From positions 1 through 38,419 of the forward strand of contig JAEZRJ010000052.1 of assembly GCA_023412855.1 (NCBI GenBank): a stretch of DNA of 38,419 bases, in the 5' to 3' direction. The position numbers were made by a program, and so were the translations under genes. Shown one piece after another: positions 24,201-32,041 of this stretch. Within the stretch, counting starts at the first letter, position 1. Each line of letters opens with the position of its first letter. This DNA comes from Bacillota bacterium (GTDB lineage Bacteria > Bacillota > Clostridia > Lachnospirales > Lachnospiraceae). Below the pieces are notes generated by a model. It worked only from the letters and a program-made list of their open reading frames with translations. It was not told the DNA's origin and did no database searches.

Positions 24201-25801
24201 TCAATCTCTCCCGAAGCAGCCCATGTACCATAAATTGAAGTATCCTCCGGAAGCATCCAGAATGCCGGCCATAGACCTTCTCCCAAGGGCAGTTTCATCC
24301 TCGCCTCTACCCTTCCGTACTTGGCAGCAAAAAGAGTCTCCCCCTCATCCGTCTTAGTACGAATACGAGTGGAGGTATAGGACATTCCCTCCTTCCCCTC
24401 CTTCTTAGCTGTAATCTTCAGCTTACCATCCGACAATTCATGATTGGAATCCGTATAATATTGCTTCTCCTGATTTCCCCAGTTATCCGGACCGCCATTG
24501 GGATCTTTCGTTCCAATTTGGAAAGACCACTTGGACATATCTAACTGCGTACCATCGAATTCATCATTCCAGATTAGCTTATATCCCTCATCCGCACGGC
24601 TCAATTTATCTATGGTATAGTCTTTCGCTACAAAGGGGTTAAACTCATAGATCTTCCGTACAGTGTCTGTCACCGCACTGCTCGTGTCAGTATTCTGGAA
24701 ATAGTAGGCAATGGCTTGTCCACCCTTCAGGCTGAGCCCCTCTGCTACCGCCTCCCAATTATCATTAGTCAGCTTCTCCATATCCAAGGTATTGGGCGCG
24801 CTCTTGTCCGGGTCACTTGCTGCCTCCTCTGCTGCCTCCTTGCTGTCGAATATTCCATAGAATACCTTGGCAAGCTGACGTTCAGCCGAAGCATCCTGTT
24901 GGAAGCATATCCGGGTTCCTTCCCTGTTCACGGCTATTTCCACCGCCGGGGCAGGTGCCAGCATCTCAGTCAGTGTAATATCTGCAATTTCCATGGTACC
25001 TGCAAGGTTTGCTTCCGCCTCTTCTATTGCTCCCATAGCAAAATACAATGTCTTATCCGCAAACTCCCCTGCCGCTACTTCTTTGCTATAATGATAGGGC
25101 TCATTTGCTTTCAGCTCGATGGTCTCTAAAATGAATCCCGCATCATCCAGCTTCACTATTACTTTCTTGTTAACGGAAGACATAATATCGAACTCTATTT
25201 TATAAGTAATATTATTCTTTACCGGCAGCTCCTTAACCATATATTTCAGGCCCCATTCACCGTTCCAACCATAGCTGGCCGCCTGAATCGTCACCTTCTG
25301 CCCTTCCTCGGTATAGGTTGCATTTGCCCCCGCCCAATCACTTCCTACGTACAGTTCTGTAACAGCCGTTTCCAGATTCATCCCCTTGCCTGATGACAAA
25401 AGTCCTGCAAAGGCTTCGACGGATGCATTGGTATCCTCCATTGCCTCGTTCTCTTGCAGTGCTGTACCCAGTGCTTCGCTCTCTTCCGGCTGTATCTCCG
25501 GCATGTCAGTATTTTCCGGCTGTTCCCCCGACACACCGCTGTCTCCCGGCTGTTCCCCCGACGCACCGCCATCTCCCGGCTGTACATCTACAGGGACAGC
25601 CTCACTTTCACCGTTCTTCCCCGCTTCCCCATTATCGCTTTCCGACGCAGCACCCTCTTCGGCTGCTGCGGTTTCCTGCACTGCCGTATTCGTACTTACC
25701 GATTCACTGCCATACACCACTGCCACCGGCTGCATAGTCAATGTAGCGGCTAATAAGGCTGCAAATACACGCTTACCCCATCTGTTTGCCTTCCTTCTCA
25801 T
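21227..25801 (-). CDS. Multimodular cell-surface glycoside hydrolase family 16 (beta-1,3-glucanase/laminarinase-like) with CBMs and C-terminal anchor
   Basis: The 1524-residue protein has a signal peptide (about 1-32), an acidic linker with a tenfold-residue Gln-Pro repeat (about 73-110), a CBM4_9-like module (about 140-280), a small domain (290-390), the GH16 catalytic domain (about 405-662) with GEIDIMEARG at 531-540 (Glu532 nucleophile, Asp534, Glu537 acid/base), three more CBM4_9-like modules (about 690-860, 880-1030, 1040-1190), a DUF1533-like domain (about 1200-1300), a Ser/Gly/Asn linker and a C-terminal VKTGDD, hydrophobic helix and basic cluster. GH16 enzymes hydrolyse beta-1,3 or mixed-linked glucans. 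The end resembles a sortase signal, but lacks Pro, and has a 25-residue tail. A sortase gene lies just upstream. Linkage specificity is not readable. Confidence 0.92.
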   Translation of the reverse strand: MRRKANRWGKRVFAALLAATLTMQPVAVVYGSESVSTNTAVQETAAAEEGAASESDNGEAGKNGESEAVPVDVQPGDGGASGEQPGDSGVSGEQPENTDMPEIQPEESEALGTALQENEAMEDTNASVEAFAGLLSSGKGMNLETAVTELYVGSDWAGANATYTEEGQKVTIQAASYGWNGEWGLKYMVKELPVKNNITYKIEFDIMSSVNKKVIVKLDDAGFILETIELKANEPYHYSKEVAAGEFADKTLYFAMGAIEEAEANLAGTMEIADITLTEMLAPAPAVEIAVNREGTRICFQQDASAERQLAKVFYGIFDSKEAAEEAASDPDKSAPNTLDMEKLTNDNWEAVAEGLSLKGGQAIAYYFQNTDTSSAVTDTVRKIYEFNPFVAKDYTIDKLSRADEGYKLIWNDEFDGTQLDMSKWSFQIGTKDPNGGPDNWGNQEKQYYTDSNHELSDGKLKITAKKEGKEGMSYTSTRIRTKTDEGETLFAAKYGRVEARMKLPLGEGLWPAFWMLPEDTSIYGTWAASGEIDIMEARGRLPGEVGGAIHYGSQWPNNIFSGKSYSFDTAETDISGYHLYSLEWEPGKITWLVDDVPYYTTSNFWSKGEGNAENYTYGAPFDVPFYVIFNLAVGGTFDQEADLNKASFPSSMEVDYVRVYQKEAGYQEDGLEQPDMDKDTEAFKSAAYQPRGEAGDYLGDKQMATLKTVTEVNPADTDWQFFVGKDFGGEAACAVETVNGSKMAKIDITKGGNQNYAIQLIKHFPAARGYTYEISFDAKASAARSIIVKAAGDADNGWSAYGTNYDASLTTQTQNFTHRFTMDKDSDPTARLEFNLGLNTGTVWIGNVTIKQVEEEVKDTTDIPKTPLADGNQIYNGSFDQGADRLGYWYLQDVTARVVSSGDNKDYNRKAIITATGENPRLYQTGMELLQCDQYRFEMELSSEKDTSFQVAFVSKDESKVYMKESLSYKAADGIKKYEANFAIPKGMTDKEGKFLLILEKGSVVTVDNIRLIRTTKNNVIIDYTGVDMKPLVWPSTEWKGHDQSNGDPKFTNQDGLLTIQAATADINYQKMLFHPVSITKGIDYKLKFQAKSDLGDTYEMSVQEDNTWAEALHETIATTKEWKDYEFTFTSNMTNGGNPIMLKYLLSGRKIGEGNFYLRNATMEVLAADSGCKEVPADAVSAGGRLIKGKDFSITLREGEWKNAFLKAIEDRKAVVMINETSLNARISLDKCLSADKGTFTIPAEYLSQADNYRIEIAVEGYTNLVILIKASSAGAVVEVGAGAPKTELDSSIIDSLLTEEDRKALEAGEDIRITLNVEQLNNPSAADMEAIAGVLKGRTVGVYLNMELFKTAGSAQPEQLTELSHKIRVSVTIPEELRKADRTFWIVRVHNGQAVLLEDLDQNPDTIQFETDRFSAYAIVYKDSDNNDSGNSDNGNKGTGSGSTNSGGNADNGQANDTAAKATALAVGSVKTGDDTQIMPYVILLAAAIGVVLAVGYPRMKRALTKTADAEGTESTENAEN

Positions 25802-25863
25802 TACGATTCCTCCTTATAAGTTTTCATAAGGGCAATTTCCATAATCACATAAAAAAAGAAAAC

Positions 25864-25899
25864 ACCCCTCCTTTTTGCATCATAGCAAAAAAGAGGGGT
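25864..25899 (-). terminator. Strong hairpin between the sortase gene and the GH16 gene
   Basis: Arms 25864-25878 and 25885-25899 pair over 15 positions with one C-A mismatch and a 6-base loop. On the minus strand it is followed by GTTTTCTTTTTTT, a typical intrinsic terminator. It lies 120 bp after the sortase stop and only about 60 bp before the GH16 start, leaving little room for a promoter in between; it could be a leader attenuator. Confidence 0.85.
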
Positions 25900-26019
25900 T
25901 AAAAAAGTATCCATTTTTATTGTAAGGTGTGTTTTTTTATACTTTTGCTTATTTTATATTGTTTTCTCCTCAATTTTTCGTCAAATTGTAGGTCAGTTCG
26001 ACAAATCAGTGCAATTCTA

Positions 26020-26823
26020 TTATTTATTATGTTCACTTTCTACCGCCTGAACTACCAATCTATGGTCTTCATTACTCGTACAGGTAGAGAAGGTAATTAC
26101 CTTCTTTCCTTCCTCCGGCAGGATATCTGTCTCTATTTCCGAAGAGGCCACAGCCTTCTCTAAATAGGTATCAAAGCCTTCTGCCCCTTGCGGAAATACC
26201 TGATAGGTGTCCCCCTCCGCTTCCGTCATATAAGCAGCAAAAATCTCATATCGGCAGCTTCCCTCGGGAGTATAAATCCATACATAAGGATTGTTATTCA
26301 CCGTCTCTTGCCGAAGATATTGACGCAGCCTGCCAAACATAGAGGCATCCTTCCGATTGTGTCCATAGACAATGGTATTCCAATCCGAGAAATCTCCCTG
26401 GTTCTCTGCTGCCACGAAAATACATCCCGCCTGATTCGTCTGCCCTTCGAAGGTACGATCCAAGTAAGTAGCATTATCCGCTCCTTGAACAATGGGATAA
26501 CTGATCGGTACAGCTCCGAATTCCACCCAGCCTACTGTATCCGCATTCCTATCGAGCAGCGCCTGAAAGTCAATGGACAATTTCCCACCGCCATCCTGTG
26601 TGATGCTGCTCTCCTCTTTCGCATCTGCTCTTTCTTCTCTGTCAGTTTCTTTATCCGTTTCCGCCTCATCCTGTTGCTTTACCGTTTCAAGGAGCTGTTC
26701 ATATTCCTTCTCTGCCTGGTCGTATTGCCCTTTCATACCCGCCAGCTTCCATGCCGAGAATCCGATTACCCCAATGGCTATAAGTATGATTATCATACCG
26801 ATCCATCCCTTTTTTTGCCTCAT
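26020..26823 (-). CDS. Class B-like sortase
   Basis: The protein has 267 residues. An N-terminal TM anchor (about 7-28) is followed by a charged coiled-coil-like linker (33-75) and the sortase barrel (about 85-262). Catalytic residues are visible: His155 in VYGHN, Cys248 in TFSTCTS and Arg255 in DHRLVV. The long helical insert between the His and the Cys and the STCT motif match class B. Sortases join surface proteins to peptidoglycan by a transpeptidation at their C-terminal signal. The GH16 protein encoded next has such a C-terminal layout and is the likely substrate. RBS AGGTAGGCGGG precedes the ATG. Confidence 0.9.
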   Translation of the reverse strand: MRQKKGWIGMIIILIAIGVIGFSAWKLAGMKGQYDQAEKEYEQLLETVKQQDEAETDKETDREERADAKEESSITQDGGGKLSIDFQALLDRNADTVGWVEFGAVPISYPIVQGADNATYLDRTFEGQTNQAGCIFVAAENQGDFSDWNTIVYGHNRKDASMFGRLRQYLRQETVNNNPYVWIYTPEGSCRYEIFAAYMTEAEGDTYQVFPQGAEGFDTYLEKAVASSEIETDILPEEGKKVITFSTCTSNEDHRLVVQAVESEHNK

Positions 26824-26893
26824 CCCGCCTACCTTTTCACTGTGTTTCTATTTATTCTATTATCCGTTTATTCCACTTCCCATTTATTATTAA

Positions 26894-27550
26894 TCAAAGA
26901 ATTTCCTTTGTCAATGTATCAAACTGCCATTCCTCCAATTCAAAAGGCTTACTATCCTCTTTTCCTTCATATCCACGAAAGCCTCTCGCCTTTTGCCCGT
27001 CTTCCGATGCCTCATCTGCCTCTTTTGCACTGTCCGCATTCTGCTCCGCACTGCTCTTGCCGATACCGTCTTCCATTTCTTCCGTTTCCTTCTTCATCTC
27101 CTGAATCTTCGCATCCAATTTCAGCGCGCGCAAAATGTTATTGATGTCCTCCGGCGAAAACATGCCTATCGCTTTCCCCAGCTGATCGATATTATCCCGA
27201 TTCACCATAAGGCATCCGCCTCCGGACAAAGGAATACGGATTACATTTTTGCGATTGCTCATATCTCCGAGGCAAAGTTCTTTTTTTTCGTTATTACAGT
27301 GGAAAATAACTCCTTTATATTCCACAATACCGTTTTCATCCGCAAGATAAGAATAAGGTGCTCCTTTTCCCTTCTCGGGAATCGCCTGAACCTTATCTTT
27401 ATCATTTACCAGCTTGTCTTTCATCTGCCGGGCAATGCTTTCTGCCGCCTCTCCCTCCGCAGTTTTATTTGCAAATTCCAGCCGGCTTTCCGTCCTTGTC
27501 GCCATATGATAATAATTGCTCTGTGATGTATTGATTCCTTCAATCAGCAT
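26894..27550 (-). CDS. Unrecognised acidic soluble protein
   Basis: The product has 218 residues from ATG 27550, preceded by AGGGGG at good distance; the longest frame would begin 19 codons earlier but has no RBS. No signal peptide or TM. The N-terminal half holds a polar helix and a compact stretch with YKGVIFHCNN and RIPLSGGGCLMVNRDN (about 75-130); the next part has a helix FSPEDINNILRALKLDAKIQEMKKETEEM. The C-terminal third is low-complexity and acidic. I recognise no named family. It lies 70 bp ahead of the sortase on the same strand and may share its transcript. Confidence 0.7.
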   Translation of the reverse strand: MLIEGINTSQSNYYHMATRTESRLEFANKTAEGEAAESIARQMKDKLVNDKDKVQAIPEKGKGAPYSYLADENGIVEYKGVIFHCNNEKKELCLGDMSNRKNVIRIPLSGGGCLMVNRDNIDQLGKAIGMFSPEDINNILRALKLDAKIQEMKKETEEMEDGIGKSSAEQNADSAKEADEASEDGQKARGFRGYEGKEDSKPFELEEWQFDTLTKEIL

Positions 27551-27620
27551 ACCATATCCCCCTATAATAATATTTACTATAATAACCTTTGCTATATGTA
27601 TCGGCATTTCCTATAAATAG

Positions 27621-27663
27621 TGAATAGCTGCAAACGATTCTATCCCTCGTTTGCAGCTATTCA
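27621..27663 (+). terminator. Perfect 17-bp hairpin with T run on the plus strand
   Basis: Arms 27621-27637 and 27647-27663 are exact reverse complements with a 9-base loop. The plus strand continues TTGTTTTTC, so it reads best as a plus-strand terminator, although no plus-strand gene ends here. On the minus strand it lies about 70 bp ahead of the 218-residue gene and may still end leftward ara transcripts. Confidence 0.65.
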
Positions 27664-27717
27664 TTGTTTTTCTATGGAAAATATGTGCAGAAATCATCTC
27701 TCGTATCACGTTCTTAC

Positions 27718-27744
27718 GTAGCTTAACAGCAAGTGTTAAGCTAC
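27718..27744 (-). terminator. Hairpin just after araD
   Basis: Eleven-base arms GTAGCTTAACA (27718-27728) and its reverse complement (27734-27744) flank a 5-base loop, 25 bp beyond the araD stop codon. There is no T run on the minus strand, so it may serve mainly to stabilise the 3' end of the ara mRNA. Confidence 0.6.
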
Positions 27745-27769
27745 TGAGCGAACAGTAACCTTTTGCTTC

Positions 27770-28459
27770 CTACTTCTGTCCATAATATGCATTTGCACCG
27801 TGCTTCCTATAATAGTGCTTATCCTGCAATTCCGCAGGTGCAGGAGCTACCTCGCTGTTAATCCGCTCACAACGAGCCGCCATCTTAGCCACTTCTTCCA
27901 GTACTACTGCATTGTGCACTGCTTCATTGGCATCTTTCCCCCAGGAAAACGGTCCATGGTTCTTGCAAAGAACTGCCGGAACTGCTTCATAATCTTTATC
28001 CTTAAAATAATCGGCAATCAGAAGCCCGGTATTCTTCTCATAAGCACCTTCAATTTCTTCCTTAGTCAGACATCTGACACATGGGATTTCTCCATACATG
28101 TAATCTGCATGGGTCGTACCGTAGCAAGGAATTCCCCTGCCGGCCTGAGCCCAGCTCGTCGCCCAGGAAGAGTGAGTATGCACGATACCTCCCACCTTCG
28201 GAAATGCTTTATATAACTCCAGATGTGTGGCCGTGTCGGAGGAAGGGTTATATTTTCCTTCTGCCTTATTACCCTCCATATCCATAACCACCATATCATC
28301 AGCCGTCAGCTTGTCGTATTCCACCCCGCTGGGCTTAATGACGAAAAGCTGTTTCTCCCGGTCAATTCCACTCACATTTCCCCATGTGAAGGTAACAAGA
28401 CCGTATTTAGGCAACAGCATATTCGCTTCATATACTTGTTTTTTCAGTTCTTCTAACAT
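27770..28459 (-). CDS. araD: L-ribulose-5-phosphate 4-epimerase
   Basis: The 229-residue class II aldolase-fold epimerase converts L-ribulose 5-phosphate to D-xylulose 5-phosphate, the last step of the arabinose pathway. Zinc ligands are visible as His94 and His96 in VHTHSSW and His168 in KNHGPF; SSDTATH near 74-79 forms the phosphate/metal loop. Its length is exactly that expected. AGGAG lies 6 bases before the ATG. It is the last gene of araA-araB-araD, 68 bp after araB. Confidence 0.95.
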   Translation of the reverse strand: MLEELKKQVYEANMLLPKYGLVTFTWGNVSGIDREKQLFVIKPSGVEYDKLTADDMVVMDMEGNKAEGKYNPSSDTATHLELYKAFPKVGGIVHTHSSWATSWAQAGRGIPCYGTTHADYMYGEIPCVRCLTKEEIEGAYEKNTGLLIADYFKDKDYEAVPAVLCKNHGPFSWGKDANEAVHNAVVLEEVAKMAARCERINSEVAPAPAELQDKHYYRKHGANAYYGQK

Positions 28460-28527
28460 ATTTGACTCCTATCTGCATGTTTTAGCACGCACACAAATTC
28501 ACTTAGCGGCATTTCCAGGCAGCAAGC

Positions 28528-30123
28528 TTATTTCATGCTTTCTACTGCAGCCTTTTCTATCGGCAATCCTGCTTTATAGCGACTGATGAATGCATCGAAT
28601 CCTTCCACATCCTTCGGGTCAGGAGCCATCTTAATTCCTTTATTTCCTGCAAATACCTTTTCATTAAGATAATGAGAAAGTGTCTCACCATCCTCTTTGT
28701 TGTTCATATAGGAGGCAAGTACGGCGATTCCCCACGCTCCGCCTTCTCCTGCAGTCTCCATAACAGATACCGGCGTATCCATAGCCGCTGCCAAAAAGCC
28801 CTGACCAACACCTTCCGTCTTGAACAAACCTCCATGACCGAAGATTTCATCCGCCTGAACCTTCTCCTCTTTAAACAGGATATCCAGACCGATCTTCAAA
28901 GCCGCCAGAGAAGAATAAAGATGAGATCTCATAAAGTTAGCAAGGGTGAAATTGCAATTCATCTCGCGCGCGAACAGAGGACGTCCCTCGTCGAAACCGG
29001 TTACCGGTTCTCCAGAGAAATAGCAATAGGAAAGCAGACCGCCGCAATCGGCATCTCCTTCTAACGCCTTGAAGTACAAATCATCATAGAGCTTAGGCAT
29101 ATTCACTTCCAAACCGATCGTCTCCATAAACTCTTTAAAAATATTCACCCATGCATTTAAATCCGAAGTGCAGTTATTACAATGAACCATAGCTACCAGA
29201 CTTCCATCCGGCGTGGTCACCAAGTCGATTTCCGGATATACCTTAGAAAGGTCTTTCTCCAACACGATCATAGCAAAAACGCTCGTTCCGGCAGAAACAT
29301 TACCGGTTTTCACTGCCACGCTGTTAGTCGCCGTCATGCCGGTTCCCGCATCTCCTTCCGGAGGACAAATCCGGATTCCGGCTTTCAGCTCACCGGTAGC
29401 ATCCAAAAGTTTTGCGCCTTCTTCCGTAAGAGTTCCTGCATTTTCACCGGCAATGAGAACCTTGGGAAGTATATCCGTTAACTTCCATGGGTAATTTTCT
29501 CCTGCTACCAGCTTGTCGAACTGCTCTATCATCCGCTTGTTATAGTCTTTTGTATCGATATCGATGGGGAACATACCGGATGCATCTCCCACGCCGAGCA
29601 CTCTTTCTCCCGTAAGCTTCCAATGTACATATCCGGCAAGCGTAGTAAAGAAGTCAATATCCTTCACATGTTCTTCTTTGTCCAGAATTGCCTGTCTTAA
29701 ATGAGAAATACTCCATCTTAGAGGAATATTGTAATTAAATAATTCAGTCAGTTCCGCTGCCGCCTGTCCTGTCGTAGTATTTCTCCATGTACGGAAGGGA
29801 ACGAGAATCTCGCCTTCCTGATCAAATGCCATATAACCGTGCATCATAGCACTGAAACCGATGCTTCCTATTGTCTGGAGCGAAACATCATATTTGCTCT
29901 TCACTTCCTCCGCCAGTTTGCTATAGCTGCCCTGAAGGCCCTTCCATACATCCTCAATACTATAGGTCCAAACACCATCCTTGTATTGATTCTCCCATCC
30001 ATAGCCTCCGGAAGCGATAGGGGAATTATCTTCCCCTATTAAAACTGCCTTTATTCTCGTTGAACCGAGCTCAATACCGAGCGCTGTCTTTCCGCTAAGA
30101 ATCATTTCTTTTATATTGCTCAT
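28528..30123 (-). CDS. araB: L-ribulokinase of the FGGY family (Bacteroides-like type)
   Basis: The 531-residue FGGY sugar kinase begins with the phosphate-binding loop GIELGSTRIKAVLI at about 15-28; ATP-domain motifs GEGGAWGIA and a Gly-rich GHGGLFKTEGVGQGF follow near the C-terminus. The sequence is closer to the ~530-residue kinase type found in Bacteroides ara clusters than to E. coli AraB, from memory. Placement between araA and araD makes L-ribulose the likely substrate; xylulokinase is the main alternative. AAGGAAAGGGG precedes the ATG, 42 bp after araA. Confidence 0.9.
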   Translation of the reverse strand: MSNIKEMILSGKTALGIELGSTRIKAVLIGEDNSPIASGGYGWENQYKDGVWTYSIEDVWKGLQGSYSKLAEEVKSKYDVSLQTIGSIGFSAMMHGYMAFDQEGEILVPFRTWRNTTTGQAAAELTELFNYNIPLRWSISHLRQAILDKEEHVKDIDFFTTLAGYVHWKLTGERVLGVGDASGMFPIDIDTKDYNKRMIEQFDKLVAGENYPWKLTDILPKVLIAGENAGTLTEEGAKLLDATGELKAGIRICPPEGDAGTGMTATNSVAVKTGNVSAGTSVFAMIVLEKDLSKVYPEIDLVTTPDGSLVAMVHCNNCTSDLNAWVNIFKEFMETIGLEVNMPKLYDDLYFKALEGDADCGGLLSYCYFSGEPVTGFDEGRPLFAREMNCNFTLANFMRSHLYSSLAALKIGLDILFKEEKVQADEIFGHGGLFKTEGVGQGFLAAAMDTPVSVMETAGEGGAWGIAVLASYMNNKEDGETLSHYLNEKVFAGNKGIKMAPDPKDVEGFDAFISRYKAGLPIEKAAVESMK

Positions 30124-30165
30124 CCAATACCCCTTTCCTTAAAATGTCATCTATTCTATATGATA

Positions 30166-31662
30166 TTATCTGAATGCAACCTCATTCCATCTGAGTTCAT
30201 TCTTGAAGTTTCTGATTGTTGTATCATTATCGATAACAACACTTTCAATTCCCATAGCTGCCGCCCAGTCTACCATCTGGTCTACCGTAAGGTCATAAGA
30301 GAATGCCGTATGGTGCGCACCGCCTGCCAGTATCCAAGCCTCCGCTCCTACCTTAAGGTTAGGCTGAGGTGTCCAGAATGCTGCCGCAACCGGAAGCTTC
30401 GGCATAGGTTTTTCTATCTTCTTACAGTCTACCGCATTGATGATCAGACGGAATCTCGTTCCTAGATCGATCAGGGAGGTCGCTACCCCCGAACCCGTCT
30501 TGGAGGTAAATACGAGACGAGCGGGCTCTTCTCTGTTACCCATGGAAAGCGGATTTACTTTGATGCTTGCTTTTCCGTCCGCAACGGTAGGACATACCTC
30601 CAGCATGTGGGCCTGAAGAATGCCTTCCTTGCCGGGCACGAGGTTATAAGTATAGTCTTCCATAAAGGAAGTTCCCTTGGCATCTTTAATGCCGGAAGCC
30701 ATAATCTTCATCAAACGGACCATAGCCGCCGTCTTCCAGTCGCCTTCTCCTCCGAAGCCGTAGCCTTTTTCCATAAGTCTCTGGATAGCCAGTCCCGGAA
30801 GCTGCTTAAGCTCTCCCAAATCTCCGAAATGAGTAACGATAGCCTGATAGTTCTTCTCTTCCAAAAATTTCTCGAAGCCGATTTCAATGCCTGCCTGAAC
30901 AGCTACATGTCTTCTGAACTCAGCCGCATCTCTTCCTTCTAGGATTATATCATATTTTGTGTAATATTCATCGACAAGAGAATTAATTTCTCCTTCTTTT
31001 ACATCTTTCACATACTCTATGATTTCGTTAACGGGATAAGCATCTATTTCCCAGCCGAATTTAATCTGTGCTTCTACTTTATCACCTTCTGTTACAGCCA
31101 CATTTCTCATGTTGTCCGCGATACGGCATACACGGATATGGGAGGATTCCATAATACCGATTGCCGTTCTCATCCAGTCAGCAAGCTTCTTCTGTACTTC
31201 TTTATCACTCCAATGTCCGACTACGATTTTTCTCTCGATTCCCATACGGCTTACGATGTGTCCGTATTCCCTGTCTCCATGAGCGGACTGGTTCTCGTTC
31301 ATGAAATCCATATCGATGGTGTCGTAAGGAATCTCTTCGTTAAACTGGGTATGAAGATGCATCAGCGGCTTTCTGTATTCCTGAAGTCCGAGTATCCATG
31401 ACTTCGCAGGGGAAAAGGTGTGCATCCATGTAATGACACCCGCGCATTCTTCATCCGCATTAGCCTCGTTGAAGGTCCTTCTGATGAGCTCGTTGGTAAT
31501 CAGAGTAGGCTTCCATACAATTTCAAAAGGCAGTATGCCGGACTTATTCAAATTCTCTACAATAATCTTCGAATGTTCCGCAACCTGAGCGAGACATTCA
31601 TCTCCATATAAATCCTGAGAGCCTGTGCAAAACCAAAACTTGTAATTCTTTCCTGTTTTCAT
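30166..31662 (-). CDS. araA: L-arabinose isomerase
   Basis: The 498-residue protein converts L-arabinose to L-ribulose. Metal and catalytic residues fit the E. coli enzyme numbering almost exactly: Glu306 (FGGEGDWK), Glu335 (SFMEDYTY), His352 (QAHMLEVC) and His450/451 (GGAHHTAFS). It is first in the ara operon; AGGAGG lies 8 bases before the ATG. Transcription probably starts near 31853 from the promoter at 31860-31888, giving a leader of about 190 nt that contains one of the candidate AraR sites. Confidence 0.97.
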   Translation of the reverse strand: MKTGKNYKFWFCTGSQDLYGDECLAQVAEHSKIIVENLNKSGILPFEIVWKPTLITNELIRRTFNEANADEECAGVITWMHTFSPAKSWILGLQEYRKPLMHLHTQFNEEIPYDTIDMDFMNENQSAHGDREYGHIVSRMGIERKIVVGHWSDKEVQKKLADWMRTAIGIMESSHIRVCRIADNMRNVAVTEGDKVEAQIKFGWEIDAYPVNEIIEYVKDVKEGEINSLVDEYYTKYDIILEGRDAAEFRRHVAVQAGIEIGFEKFLEEKNYQAIVTHFGDLGELKQLPGLAIQRLMEKGYGFGGEGDWKTAAMVRLMKIMASGIKDAKGTSFMEDYTYNLVPGKEGILQAHMLEVCPTVADGKASIKVNPLSMGNREEPARLVFTSKTGSGVATSLIDLGTRFRLIINAVDCKKIEKPMPKLPVAAAFWTPQPNLKVGAEAWILAGGAHHTAFSYDLTVDQMVDWAAAMGIESVVIDNDTTIRNFKNELRWNEVAFR

Positions 31663-31738
31663 TCTTCAATCCTCCTATAAGCTTATTGTTTGTAGTTGTT
31701 ATACCGATATGACGACAGTATTAATCGGCACATCGGCA

Positions 31739-31749
31739 AAGTTGTACTT
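31739..31749. promoter_or_regulatory. Candidate AraR operator in the araA leader
   Basis: AAGTTGTACTT is a quasi-palindrome (AAGT-N3-ACTT) that recurs in the inverted repeat at 31921-31953. AraR binds GTAC-centred palindromes in Bacillus; identity here is inferred from location. Confidence 0.45.
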
Positions 31750-31859
31750 ATTTATAGCAGTTGTATTGTTTTATATGCGCTCTGCCAAACACATATTTCA
31801 ATTGTATCTATATAACATATACAAATATTTACAGTTTCTCAGTAAATCTTTATAAGATA

Positions 31860-31888
31860 ATAATATATTTTTCCCTTTCACTTGTCAA
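31860..31888 (-). promoter_or_regulatory. Sigma-A promoter of araABD
   Basis: The minus strand reads TTGACA (31888-31883), exactly 17 bp, then TATTAT (31865-31860). Perfect -35 and five of six at -10 imply a strong promoter that must be kept off by a repressor. Confidence 0.88.
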
Positions 31889-31920
31889 TATATAAATGCA
31901 TGTTTATAATACAAATTTAA

Positions 31921-31953
31921 AAAAGTTGTACTCATTGAATAAGTACAACTTTT
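31921..31953. promoter_or_regulatory. Inverted repeat upstream of the araA promoter, candidate AraR operator
   Basis: Perfect 12-bp arms AAAAGTTGTACT (31921-31932) and AGTACAACTTTT (31942-31953) flank a 9-bp spacer. Centre is about 50 bp upstream of the -35. Paired distant operators with looping are known for AraR of Bacillus subtilis. Confidence 0.55.
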
Positions 31954-32041
31954 CCTTCTCATATGAAGAACTGAACTGATGAATCAGCACCATGATGTTT
32001 TGACTTTTTATGTTTGAGCAGGTTACGGGGTTCACAATTAT

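Larger units (their letters stand above)
31663..32041 (-). promoter_or_regulatory. araABD promoter/operator region
   Basis: This 379-bp AT-rich gap has no gene. It contains the araA promoter (31860-31888), a 12-bp inverted repeat upstream (31921-31953), a matching site in the leader (31739-31749) and a spaced TTGTAT/ATACAA dyad (31802-31825). The remaining ~90 bp beside the Mrr-type gene show nothing notable. Confidence 0.75.

Noticed and set aside
25378..25829. Several long plus-strand frames opposite the GH16 N-terminus
   Set aside because: They are shadows of the Pro/Gln/Glu-rich linker on the coding strand.
27630..27643. Catabolite-responsive (cre-like) sequence TGCAAACGATTCTA
   Set aside because: One key base is wrong and the sequence is part of the stem of a perfect hairpin, which explains it better.
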